Position numbers and translations under genes: made by a program. A DNA stretch of 33,323 nucleotides, from NCBI GenBank assembly GCA_900315735.1, contig ONAD01000024.1, forward strand, positions 1 to 33,323, in the 5' to 3' direction. Below are positions 1-6,514 of the stretch, in pieces; position 1 is the first letter of the stretch; each line of letters starts with the position of its first letter. The notes under the pieces were generated by a model. That model saw only the letters and a list, made by a program, of their open reading frames with translations. It did not search any database and was not told the origin of the DNA. The stretch comes from an uncultured Lachnospiraceae bacterium. GTDB taxonomy: Bacteria > Bacillota > Clostridia > Lachnospirales > Lachnospiraceae.

Positions 1-1
1 C

Positions 2-448
2 AAAAATTTACATGGACAAAAGAATCTGTATTATCAGGTAAATGCCACGTACTACAGTGCATTGGGAGAGTCGGATGAAAAAATGCTTCTGGCGCGGGCA
101 ATCCAGATGTTTATGCCGGGCAAACCGCAGATCTGGTATCTGGATCTGTTTGCCGGAAAAAATGACCATGAAGCGGTGCAGCGCGCGGGAGAATCCGGAC
201 ATAAGGAAATCAACCGGACAAATCTTTCCACTGATCAGATCACGGAAGGGTTGAAAAAAGATGTGGTTCAAAAACAGCTTGCGTTAATCCGCATGCGAAA
301 TACCCATAAGGCATTTTCGGAAGGCGCAGAGGTAGCAATCTCCGGAGGGGAGAGGTCTCTGGAAATCCGCTGGGAATATAATAGTGCATTTGCAACATTA
401 TATGTAAATTTTGAATCAGGGACATATACAATAGTAGAAAGCAGATAG
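2..448 (+). CDS. Sucrose phosphorylase-like GH13 enzyme, C-terminal part (5' end outside window)
   Basis: The reading frame is open from the window edge to a TAG at 446-448, so only the last ~148 residues are present. The visible start reads NLYYQVNATYYSAL, which matches the NLYQVNCTYYDAL-type segment of GH13 subfamily 18 (sucrose, sucrose-6-phosphate and related glucoside phosphorylases). It is followed by LLARAIQMFMPGKPQIWYLD and LFAGKNDHEAV, the loop that caps the substrate pocket in this family. The C-terminal small beta domain (about the last 50 residues) is complete. These cytoplasmic enzymes split a glucoside with phosphate to give glucose-1-phosphate. The acceptor specificity cannot be set from this piece. 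The upstream operon partners are not visible. A hairpin at 509-546, inside the end of the convergent gene, may end its transcript. Confidence 0.85.
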   Translation, partial: KNLHGQKNLYYQVNATYYSALGESDEKMLLARAIQMFMPGKPQIWYLDLFAGKNDHEAVQRAGESGHKEINRTNLSTDQITEGLKKDVVQKQLALIRMRNTHKAFSEGAEVAISGGERSLEIRWEYNSAFATLYVNFESGTYTIVESR

Positions 449-478
449 TTAAGTTGGGCTGTCGATTGTACATAAAAC

Positions 479-1015
479 CTAAACTTTATAATGGAAATAA
501 TCATAGATGAAACAAGCCACATAGGGATAATGCTCGGTGGCTTGTTTTGAAAATGGATAATTTAAATCTTCCAACAGGATGTTTATGTAATACTGTTCTG
601 TCTCAATGTGAGAAGTATCAAATATTTTTGTAAAAGCATTGGTGGAATCGGTACCGAGTTCGTTCAGTTTATATCTCATCACATCAAGAAAAGCATTTTC
701 TGATAATAACCGTGGATTATATTTTTCATCAGTCAGTATTTGAACTGCATCATCATTGAGATGCAGATTGGATACTGACTTATTTGTATGTTCACGTAGT
801 TCGGTTCGGCAAAGAAGATAATCGGTGCTTACTTGATAAAAGTCTGCAAGCGTCAGTAGATTGCCAAGTGACATATCTACATTTTCATCTTTCTCATAGT
901 TGCCGAGTGTGGAACTTGGGATGCCGGTAGCATCAGACAATTCCTGCAATGACATTCTTTTTTCTGCGACTCTCAAATCTTTCAGCCGTTCCGGTATGGT
1001 AAGCCTTGTGTGCAT
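479..1015 (-). CDS. XRE-family (Cro/CI-type) transcriptional regulator
   Basis: Protein of about 178 residues with an N-terminal helix-turn-helix: IPERLKDLRVAEKRMSLQEL, then TGIPSSTLGNYEKDE and NLLTLADFYQVSTDYLLC. This is the common Firmicute XRE layout, in which the DYLL motif closes the DNA-binding domain. The C-terminal ~100 residues (rich in Asp, Asn and Tyr) are a domain I do not recognise. The frame is open further upstream to an ATG at 1102, but those 29 residues are hydrophobic and unlike any XRE N-terminus, so I prefer the ATG at 1015. Neither start has a good Shine-Dalgarno, so the start is uncertain. It is transcribed divergently from the small membrane protein at 1175, whose promoter region it may control. 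Its target is unknown. Confidence 0.8.
   Translation of the reverse strand: MHTRLTIPERLKDLRVAEKRMSLQELSDATGIPSSTLGNYEKDENVDMSLGNLLTLADFYQVSTDYLLCRTELREHTNKSVSNLHLNDDAVQILTDEKYNPRLLSENAFLDVMRYKLNELGTDSTNAFTKIFDTSHIETEQYYINILLEDLNYPFSKQATEHYPYVACFIYDYFHYKV
509..546 (+). terminator. Candidate bidirectional terminator inside the 3' end of the XRE gene
   Basis: AAACAAGCCAC (509-519) pairs perfectly with GTGGCTTGTTT (536-546) around a 16-base loop and is followed by one more T, then GAAAA. It lies within the last codons of the minus-strand regulator and downstream of the plus-strand phosphorylase, so it could end the plus-strand transcript and, less well, the minus-strand one. The U-tract is short, so efficiency is uncertain. 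Confidence 0.45.
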
Positions 1016-1174
1016 AGTACAAAGGAAGTGTGGGAAGCAGGTAATCGGAAGAAAGCAATAAGGACTTGTCAAAAAATTTTTAAAAAAAATAAAACCTGCC
1101 ATAATATTATTCCGTCATATAAGTGAAAACAATAATAAAAACCGGTGGAACATCGGGGAAAAGAGGAAAATATT

Positions 1175-1642
1175 ATGGCAAAAGAAAAAAGGAATCTTTA
1201 TGAAGAAGTAGAATTTGGTAACGATTATGGTTATGCAATGCAGGTAAAACGGGAAGCGGAGACACAGTTATATGAGATTCAGAAAATCTGGGGACTGGCA
1301 ATTGCCGGAACGGTCTGTGGAGGTATCGGAATGGTGCTGGCATTCCATCCGATTTTTATTATGATAGGATTTGTTATGGGCTGTGTTTGTTACAGCAAAG
1401 TGGGTGGTTTTGGAATAGCGGCAAAATGGGCATGGAACATTGCAAAATTTGGCTGGTTTGTAGTCCCGTATTTTCCGATTGATTTATTAGTCGGTGCCAT
1501 CGCATTGTGTTTAGGTTTCCTTTCCTTATTTTTCCTGCCTTTTTTCGTGGTTAATCATATCAGAAAACAGGCACAGCAGAACCAGCAGCTGGCAGAGGCA
1601 TTCCTGCATACATGCCAACAGAATGATGGTGCAGCTGCATAG
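1175..1642 (+). CDS. Small membrane protein of unknown function
   Basis: A 155-residue protein that I do not assign to a family. It has a charged N-terminus (MAKEKRNLYEEVEFGNDYGY, then a Gln/Glu-rich helix), followed by three or four hydrophobic segments (about WGLAIAGTVCGGIGMVLAF, FIMIGFVMGCVCY and LLVGAIALCLGFLSLFFLPF) and a Gln-rich polar tail. The ATG at 1175 is preceded by AGAGG at 1162-1166 with 8 bases of spacing; a GTG ten codons upstream lacks such a site. It stands alone between the divergent XRE gene and the mgl operon. No function is inferred. Confidence 0.7.
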   Translation: MAKEKRNLYEEVEFGNDYGYAMQVKREAETQLYEIQKIWGLAIAGTVCGGIGMVLAFHPIFIMIGFVMGCVCYSKVGGFGIAAKWAWNIAKFGWFVVPYFPIDLLVGAIALCLGFLSLFFLPFFVVNHIRKQAQQNQQLAEAFLHTCQQNDGAAA

Positions 1643-1675
1643 TTGTTCGTCAAAATACATATAAAAATCACAGAT

Positions 1676-1693
1676 TATCAAAATATTTTGATA
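1676..1693. promoter_or_regulatory. 18-bp perfect palindrome upstream of the mgl operon (candidate operator)
   Basis: TATCAAAATATTTTGATA is its own reverse complement over all 18 bases. It sits about 45 bp upstream of the -10 hexamer of the mgl promoter, a typical distance for an activator or repressor site. The arms are AT-rich and there is no loop, so it does not look like a transcription terminator for the preceding gene. The binding protein is unknown; the AraC-type regulator encoded downstream (6515-8119) is one candidate. Confidence 0.4.
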
Positions 1694-1713
1694 TTTCATC
1701 CAAAAAAATTCTA

Positions 1714-1742
1714 TTCTTTCCAGATTGGTTTGTGATTATAAT
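1714..1742 (+). promoter_or_regulatory. Candidate promoter of the mgl operon with a poor -35
   Basis: A consensus -10 hexamer TATAAT lies at 1737-1742. The bases 17 bp upstream (1714-1719, TTCTTT) match the sigma-A -35 consensus poorly, which is typical of activator-dependent promoters. The first gene starts at 1811 after a clear AGGAGG at about 1797-1802. Assignment is from motif and spacing only. Confidence 0.45.
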
Positions 1743-1810
1743 GAATTTAGTCGATGAGACAGGTTCGGAGAAACCAAAATCAACAAATTGCAAACCAGGA
1801 GGAAAAAAGA

Positions 1811-3079
1811 ATGGGAAGGAAAAAATTATTAACTGTATTGGTAGCAGCAACACTTGCATTATCCATGGTTGGATGTGGCTCTTCCGGAGGAAGTGATTCA
1901 GGAAGCACCAGCAGCGTAGCAAACAAGGATAAACCACTTTGCTGGTTTAACCGTCAGCCATCCAACAGCTCCACAGGAGAACTTGACATGGATGCATTAA
2001 ATTACAACAAAGATACCTATTATGTAGGCTTTGATGCAAATCAGGGTGCTGAACTGCAGGGACAGATGGTTCTTGATTATATCAAAGAAAATGCAGCGAC
2101 CATTGACCGTAACGGAGACGGAGTAATTGGTTATGTACTTGCAATCGGAGACATCGGACATAACGACTCTATTGCACGTACCCGTGGTGTCCGTTCTGCA
2201 CTTGGAACCGGAGTAGATGCAAATGGAGCAATTGATTCAACACCGGCTGGTACAAACGTAGACGGTTCTGCAAAAGTTGTTCAGGATGCAACACTGGATG
2301 TAGATGGAAAGACTTATACAATTCGTGAACTTGCTTCACAGGAGATGAAGAACTCTGCTGGTGCAACATGGGATGCAGCTACAGCAGGAAATGCAATCGG
2401 AACATGGACCGCATCTTTTGGTGACCAGATTGACGTAGTTGTTTCTAATAATGATGGTATGGGAATGTCAATGTTTAATGCATGGGCAAAAGATAACAAA
2501 GTACCAACCTTCGGATACGATGCAAATAGTGATGCTGTTGCAGCTATCGCAGAAGGATATGGCGGAACAATTTCACAACATGCAGATGTTCAGGCTTACC
2601 TGACATTAAGAGTGCTTCGTAATGCGTTAGATGGAGTAGACATTGATACCGGTATCGGTACTCCGGATGATGCAGGAAACTGCTTAACAGAAGGAGAAGA
2701 TTACAGATATAGTGAAGAAGAAAGATCTTACTATGCATTAAATATAGCTGTTACAGCTGATAATTATCAGGATTTCACAGACTCAACCAAGGTTTATAGC
2801 AAAGTATCCAACCAGCTGGACGCAGGCAAGAGTCCAAGCAAGAAGGTATGGCTTGATATTTACAATGCTTCCGATAACTTCCTTAGCTCAACTTATCAGC
2901 CACTTCTTCAGAACTATGACAAACTTTTGAACCTTGAAGTAGATTATATCGGTGGTGATGGACAGACAGAGTCTAACATTACAAACCGTCTCGGCAACCC
3001 GGGTGAGTATGATGCATTTGCAATCAACATGGTTAAAACAGACAATGCATCATCTTATACATCACTTCTTTCAAAATAA
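1811..3079 (+). CDS. mglB: Galactose/glucose-type ABC transporter binding lipoprotein, apparently circularly permuted
   Basis: A 422-residue lipoprotein; the ATG at 1811 follows AGGAGG, and the lipobox ends at Cys22 (SMVGC). After a Ser/Gly linker the mature protein starts with PLCWFNRQPS (residues 42-51), which equals the FFNKEPS segment ~85 residues into mature E. coli MglB. It runs through a Ca-loop (DRNGDG, 99-104), GHND (116-119), ATWDAA (185-190), SNND (212-215) and FGYD (234-237) to the usual C-terminal strand (SYYALNIAVTADNYQDF, 306-322). After a ~20-residue linker, residues 345-422 supply the missing first segment: LDIYNASDNF and DAFAINMVKT match TIYKYDDNF and KALAINLVDP. Expected sugar contacts are D355, F357, N47, H117, D119, R123, W187, N214 and D237; MglB N256 becomes Q256. 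An insertion of about 35 residues lies at 133-168. It heads the mglBAC operon and should deliver a hexose to the MglA/MglC proteins. Confidence 0.9.
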   Translation: MGRKKLLTVLVAATLALSMVGCGSSGGSDSGSTSSVANKDKPLCWFNRQPSNSSTGELDMDALNYNKDTYYVGFDANQGAELQGQMVLDYIKENAATIDRNGDGVIGYVLAIGDIGHNDSIARTRGVRSALGTGVDANGAIDSTPAGTNVDGSAKVVQDATLDVDGKTYTIRELASQEMKNSAGATWDAATAGNAIGTWTASFGDQIDVVVSNNDGMGMSMFNAWAKDNKVPTFGYDANSDAVAAIAEGYGGTISQHADVQAYLTLRVLRNALDGVDIDTGIGTPDDAGNCLTEGEDYRYSEEERSYYALNIAVTADNYQDFTDSTKVYSKVSNQLDAGKSPSKKVWLDIYNASDNFLSSTYQPLLQNYDKLLNLEVDYIGGDGQTESNITNRLGNPGEYDAFAINMVKTDNASSYTSLLSK

Positions 3080-3111
3080 GGTTATTGCCCGGAAGAAAAC
3101 AGCATAGATAC

Positions 3112-3143
3112 AGAAGGGCATCAGATAAAAATGGTGTCCTTCT
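3112..3143 (+). promoter_or_regulatory. Intercistronic stem-loop between binding protein and ATPase genes
   Basis: AGAAGGGCA (3112-3120) pairs with TGTCCTTCT (3135-3143), with one G-U pair and two further inner pairs, followed by TTT. Hairpins at this position in binding-protein transporter operons often act as leaky terminators or 3' stabilisers that keep the binding protein more abundant than the membrane parts. That role is inferred here. Confidence 0.45.
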
Positions 3144-3167
3144 TTTCAAAGAAAAGGAAGTAGAATT

Positions 3168-4676
3168 ATGGCAGAGGATAAGAATAAATATGTCTTATCG
3201 ATTAACGGCATGAGCAAATCGTTCGGAAGAAATAAGGTTCTGAATCATATTAATCTGAATGTCAGACCTGGAACAATCATGGGACTTATGGGTGAAAATG
3301 GTGCCGGTAAATCGACAATGATGAAATGTCTCTTCGGAACTTATCAAAAGGACGAAGGAACAATAATATTAGATGGAAAAGAAGTTAATTTTTCTGGCCC
3401 AAAGGATGCACTTGAAAATGGTGTCGCAATGGTTCATCAGGAATTAAACCAGTGTCTGGAGCGCAGTGTCATTGACAATATGTTCTTAGGACGCTATCCG
3501 AAGAATTCATTGGGAATGATTGACGAAGGAAGAATGAGAAAGGAAACTTCCGATTTATTCCGTAAACTTGGTATTACTGTTAATCTGACACAGCCAATGA
3601 AAAAAATGTCTGTATCACAGCGCCAGATGTGTGAAATTGCAAAAGCAATTTCTTATCATTCCAAAGTAATCGTATTAGACGAGCCGACTTCATCACTGAC
3701 AGCACCGGAGGTTGCAAAACTTTTCAAGATGATGCGGCAGTTAAAAGAACAGGGAATTTCATTGATTTATATTTCACATAAAATGGATGAAATTTTTGAA
3801 ATTTGTGATGAAATATCAGTTCTTCGGGATGGCAACCTTGTTATGACAAAGGCAAGTAAAGATACCAATATGAATGAACTGATTTCTGCAATGGTTGGCC
3901 GTTCTTTGGATAACCGTTTTCCACCGGTAGATAACCAGCCTGGTGAAACGGTTCTTTCTATACAGAATCTTTCAACTAAGTATGCACCAAAATTACAGAA
4001 TATTTCTTTTGATATTAAAGAAGGAGAAATTTTTGGACTGTATGGTCTGGTTGGAGCCGGTCGTACGGAACTATTGGAAACTATTTTTGGTATGCGTACC
4101 AGAGCGGCAGGAAATGTAATTTATAATGGAAAAGTAATGAATTTTACATCCCCGAAAGATGCAATGGATCATGGTTTTGCTTTAATTACAGAAGAACGAA
4201 AAGCAAATGGACTTTTCCTGAAAGCAGATATTACATTTAATACTACAATCGCCAATATGAATCATTATAAAAATGGATTCGCACTTTCCAATGATGATAT
4301 GGTTCGTGCGACGGCAGAAGAAATTAAAGTCATGCATACAAAATGTATGGGACCAGATGATATGATTTCCAGTTTGTCCGGAGGAAATCAGCAGAAGGCA
4401 ATATTTGGTAAATGGCTGGAGCGCTCACCAAATATATTTATGATGGACGATCCTACAAGAGGAATTGATGTAGGTGCCAAATACGAAATATATGAATTAA
4501 TTATCAATATGGCAAAACAGGGAAAAACAATCATTGTTGTATCCTCTGAGATGCCGGAAATCCTTGGAATCACAAACCGGATCGGTGTTATGTCAAATGG
4601 ACATCTTGCCGGAATTGTTAATACAAAGGAAACAAATCAGGAAGAGTTATTAAGACTCAGTGCGAAATATTTATAA
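3168..4676 (+). CDS. mglA: Galactose/methyl galactoside ABC transporter ATP-binding protein (double ATPase)
   Basis: A 502-residue protein with two fused ABC domains, the standard length for MglA/RbsA-class ATPases. Domain 1 has a Walker A GENGAGKST (42-50), signature SVSQRQ and Walker B VIVLDEPTSSL. Domain 2 (from about residue 260) has the degenerate Walker A GLVGAGRTE usual in this class, signature SLSGGNQQK and Walker B FMMDDPTRGID. The divergence of the second nucleotide site is normal for the class. It powers uptake of the hexose delivered by the upstream binding protein, working on the cytoplasmic face of the permease encoded 19 bp downstream. GGAAG precedes the ATG. The sequence looks intact. 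Confidence 0.93.
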   Translation: MAEDKNKYVLSINGMSKSFGRNKVLNHINLNVRPGTIMGLMGENGAGKSTMMKCLFGTYQKDEGTIILDGKEVNFSGPKDALENGVAMVHQELNQCLERSVIDNMFLGRYPKNSLGMIDEGRMRKETSDLFRKLGITVNLTQPMKKMSVSQRQMCEIAKAISYHSKVIVLDEPTSSLTAPEVAKLFKMMRQLKEQGISLIYISHKMDEIFEICDEISVLRDGNLVMTKASKDTNMNELISAMVGRSLDNRFPPVDNQPGETVLSIQNLSTKYAPKLQNISFDIKEGEIFGLYGLVGAGRTELLETIFGMRTRAAGNVIYNGKVMNFTSPKDAMDHGFALITEERKANGLFLKADITFNTTIANMNHYKNGFALSNDDMVRATAEEIKVMHTKCMGPDDMISSLSGGNQQKAIFGKWLERSPNIFMMDDPTRGIDVGAKYEIYELIINMAKQGKTIIVVSSEMPEILGITNRIGVMSNGHLAGIVNTKETNQEELLRLSAKYL

Positions 4677-4695
4677 TCAGGAAGGAGCATTGGAT

Positions 4696-6348
4696 ATGGC
4701 AGACAGTAGTATTATTCTTTCATCCGCTGCAGAGGCAGAGCTTTTGAAGCCGATTGATGAATATGTAGGAAAAATACAGGCACAGATTGATGAACTTCGT
4801 AAGGATGGTTCAGACAAGGTGCGCAGCTTAAAAAATCACATTGCAATCGTAAAGGAAAATAAGAATTTAACAAAAGAAGAAAAGAGAAGAATGATTGCAA
4901 AGGACAAGGAAGCCTTAGAAAAGGCAAAAGCGGTAGAGTCTTCGAATAAAGACAAAGTATCAAAGCTTATCGCAGATGCAGAAGGTTATCTTGCAAAACA
5001 TTATAAAAATGATTACTATCAGAAAGTTGCTGATAGCTGCAAAGCTGAGAAAGAAGCAGAGAATGTGGAATACAAAAAAATATGTGCTTCCATTAAAGCA
5101 GAGCATGAGCAGAATATGAGCAGACTCAGTGATGCAGATGAGAAAAAAGATGAGAAGTATGTTTACAAGAACAAATTATTTGATGCCCAGATGGCACATG
5201 AGTCCAGACTTCAGGAGATTAAGGACAGAAAGCATGATGCATATGCACATAAGTATCATCTGATTGACTTACTTCGCATGTCAAGATATACATTTGCACA
5301 GAAGAGAGCACAGAAATTTGAAAACTATAAATATACTTTTAATACCACACAGTTCCTTTATAAGAATGGTTTGTATATTGTTATTATTTTAATCTTTATT
5401 GGTTTATGTATTATCACACCGGCTGTCAAGAATACACAGTTACTGACAATGACAAACATCTTAAATATTTTGCAGCAGGCTTCACCAAGAATGTTCTTAG
5501 CTTTAGGTGTTGCTGGTCTGATTCTTTTGACAGGTACTGACCTTTCTGTTGGACGTATGGTTGGTATGGGCATGGTAACAGCAACCATCATCATGCATAA
5601 CGGAATTAATACCGGTGGTGTATTTGGTCATATCTTTGACTTTACCGGTATCCCGGTTGCAGCAAGAGCTCTCCTTGCATTAGCAGTCTGTGTTGTACTT
5701 ACAACAGCATTCTCCATGCTGGCAGGTTTCTTTATGGCGAAGTTCAAGATGCATCCGTTTATTTCAACCATGGCAAACATGCTGATTATCTTTGGACTTG
5801 TAACATATGCAACAAAGGGAGTTTCATTCGGAGCTATTGATTCCGCAATCCCGGCAATGTTTATTCCGCAGATTGGAAAATTCCCGACAATTATCCTCTG
5901 GGCTGTTGTTGCAATTATCGTAGTATGGTTCATCTGGAATAAGACTACATTTGGTAAAAATCTGTATGCAGTTGGTGGAAATCCTGAAGCAGCAGCAGTT
6001 TCCGGTATTTCCGTATTTAAAGTAACATTAGGTGCATTTATTCTGGCAGGTATCCTTTATGGATTTGGTTCCTGGCTGGAATGTAACAGAATGGTTGGTT
6101 CCGGTAGTGCAGCATATGGACAAGGATGGGATATGGATGCTATCGCTGCCTGCGTAGTTGGTGGTGTATCCTTTACCGGTGGTATTGGTAAGATTTCCGG
6201 AGTTGTGACCGGTGTACTTATCTTTACATCCCTTACCTATTCTCTTACCATTCTTGGTATTGATACAAACCTTCAGTTCATTTTCGAAGGAATTATCATT
6301 TTAGCAGCAGTAACACTTGACTGTCTGAAATATGTACAGAAAAAATAA
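4696..6348 (+). CDS. mglC: MglC-type sugar ABC permease with a ~220-residue coiled-coil N-terminal extension
   Basis: A 550-residue protein; the ATG at 4696 has an ideal AGGAAGGAG at 4679-4687. An in-frame ATG at 4660, inside mglA, is less likely. Residues from about 226 to the end form a standard branched-chain-type sugar permease of ~325 residues with 8-10 membrane segments, including the family motif LTGTDLSVGRMVGMGM and the cytoplasmic loop GKNLYAVGGNPEAAAVSGI. Residues 1-222 are very rich in Lys, Glu, Ala and Asp with heptad-like patterns (KDKEALEKAKAVESSNKDKV) and no hydrophobic segment, so they should be a cytoplasmic helical or coiled-coil domain. Classical MglC (~336 residues) has only a short N-terminus. 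The extension is rich in Lys and Glu but in frame and with its own start signal, so it is not a misread upstream gene. Confidence 0.9.
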   Translation: MADSSIILSSAAEAELLKPIDEYVGKIQAQIDELRKDGSDKVRSLKNHIAIVKENKNLTKEEKRRMIAKDKEALEKAKAVESSNKDKVSKLIADAEGYLAKHYKNDYYQKVADSCKAEKEAENVEYKKICASIKAEHEQNMSRLSDADEKKDEKYVYKNKLFDAQMAHESRLQEIKDRKHDAYAHKYHLIDLLRMSRYTFAQKRAQKFENYKYTFNTTQFLYKNGLYIVIILIFIGLCIITPAVKNTQLLTMTNILNILQQASPRMFLALGVAGLILLTGTDLSVGRMVGMGMVTATIIMHNGINTGGVFGHIFDFTGIPVAARALLALAVCVVLTTAFSMLAGFFMAKFKMHPFISTMANMLIIFGLVTYATKGVSFGAIDSAIPAMFIPQIGKFPTIILWAVVAIIVVWFIWNKTTFGKNLYAVGGNPEAAAVSGISVFKVTLGAFILAGILYGFGSWLECNRMVGSGSAAYGQGWDMDAIAACVVGGVSFTGGIGKISGVVTGVLIFTSLTYSLTILGIDTNLQFIFEGIIILAAVTLDCLKYVQKK

Positions 6349-6385
6349 GTAATTCGTAATCAGAGTCATTCACATATAATCACCA

Positions 6386-6424
6386 TAGGCCGCCCGCTCA
6401 TCACTAAGATGAATGGACGGCCTA
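6386..6424 (+). repeat. Imperfect inverted repeat after the mgl operon
   Basis: TAGGCCGCCCGCTCAT (6386-6401) can pair with ATGAATGGACGGCCTA (6409-6424) over 16 positions with two mismatches and one G-U pair. It lies 38 bp after mglC, where a terminator is expected, but it is followed by AAAAAAT rather than a T-run, so it is not a canonical intrinsic terminator. A 3' end stabiliser or a Rho-type end is possible. Confidence 0.45.
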
Positions 6425-6438
6425 AAAAATATCAGGTA

Positions 6439-6467
6439 TTCAGAAAAAGACATTTGTCTGATATAAT
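6439..6467 (+). promoter_or_regulatory. Sigma-A-type promoter of the sugar-sensing operon
   Basis: TTCAGA (6439-6444), a 17-bp spacer and TATAAT (6462-6467) stand 48 bp before the response regulator start at 6515. The spacer carries AGACATTTGTCT (6448-6459), whose 5-bp arms are inverted repeats, a possible operator overlapping the promoter. Confidence 0.65.
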
Positions 6468-6514
6468 AAGAGCAGGAGAAGAAAGAGCTGAACATGCTGA
6501 AAGAGGAACGTCAT

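Noticed and set aside
1016..1102. N-terminal extension of the XRE regulator from the ATG at 1102
   Set aside because: The extra 29 residues are hydrophobic and unlike the start of any XRE protein; the helix-turn-helix begins just after the ATG at 1015.
1811..3079. Explaining the odd binding protein as an N-terminal truncation with an unrelated C-terminal extension
   Set aside because: The C-terminal 78 residues match the very segment that is missing at the N-terminus, including the ligand-site DNF and the strand AINMV, so permutation explains both ends at once.
1811..3079. Assembly or cloning artefact creating the permuted order
   Set aside because: The frame is continuous, with one signal peptide, one ribosome site, sensible linkers and a normal operon around it. 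A swap by misassembly would be expected to break the frame or leave duplicated ends. It cannot be fully excluded without reads.
6386..6424. Intrinsic terminator after mglC
   Set aside because: The inverted repeat is imperfect and followed by A residues rather than a T-run, so I list it only as a repeat.
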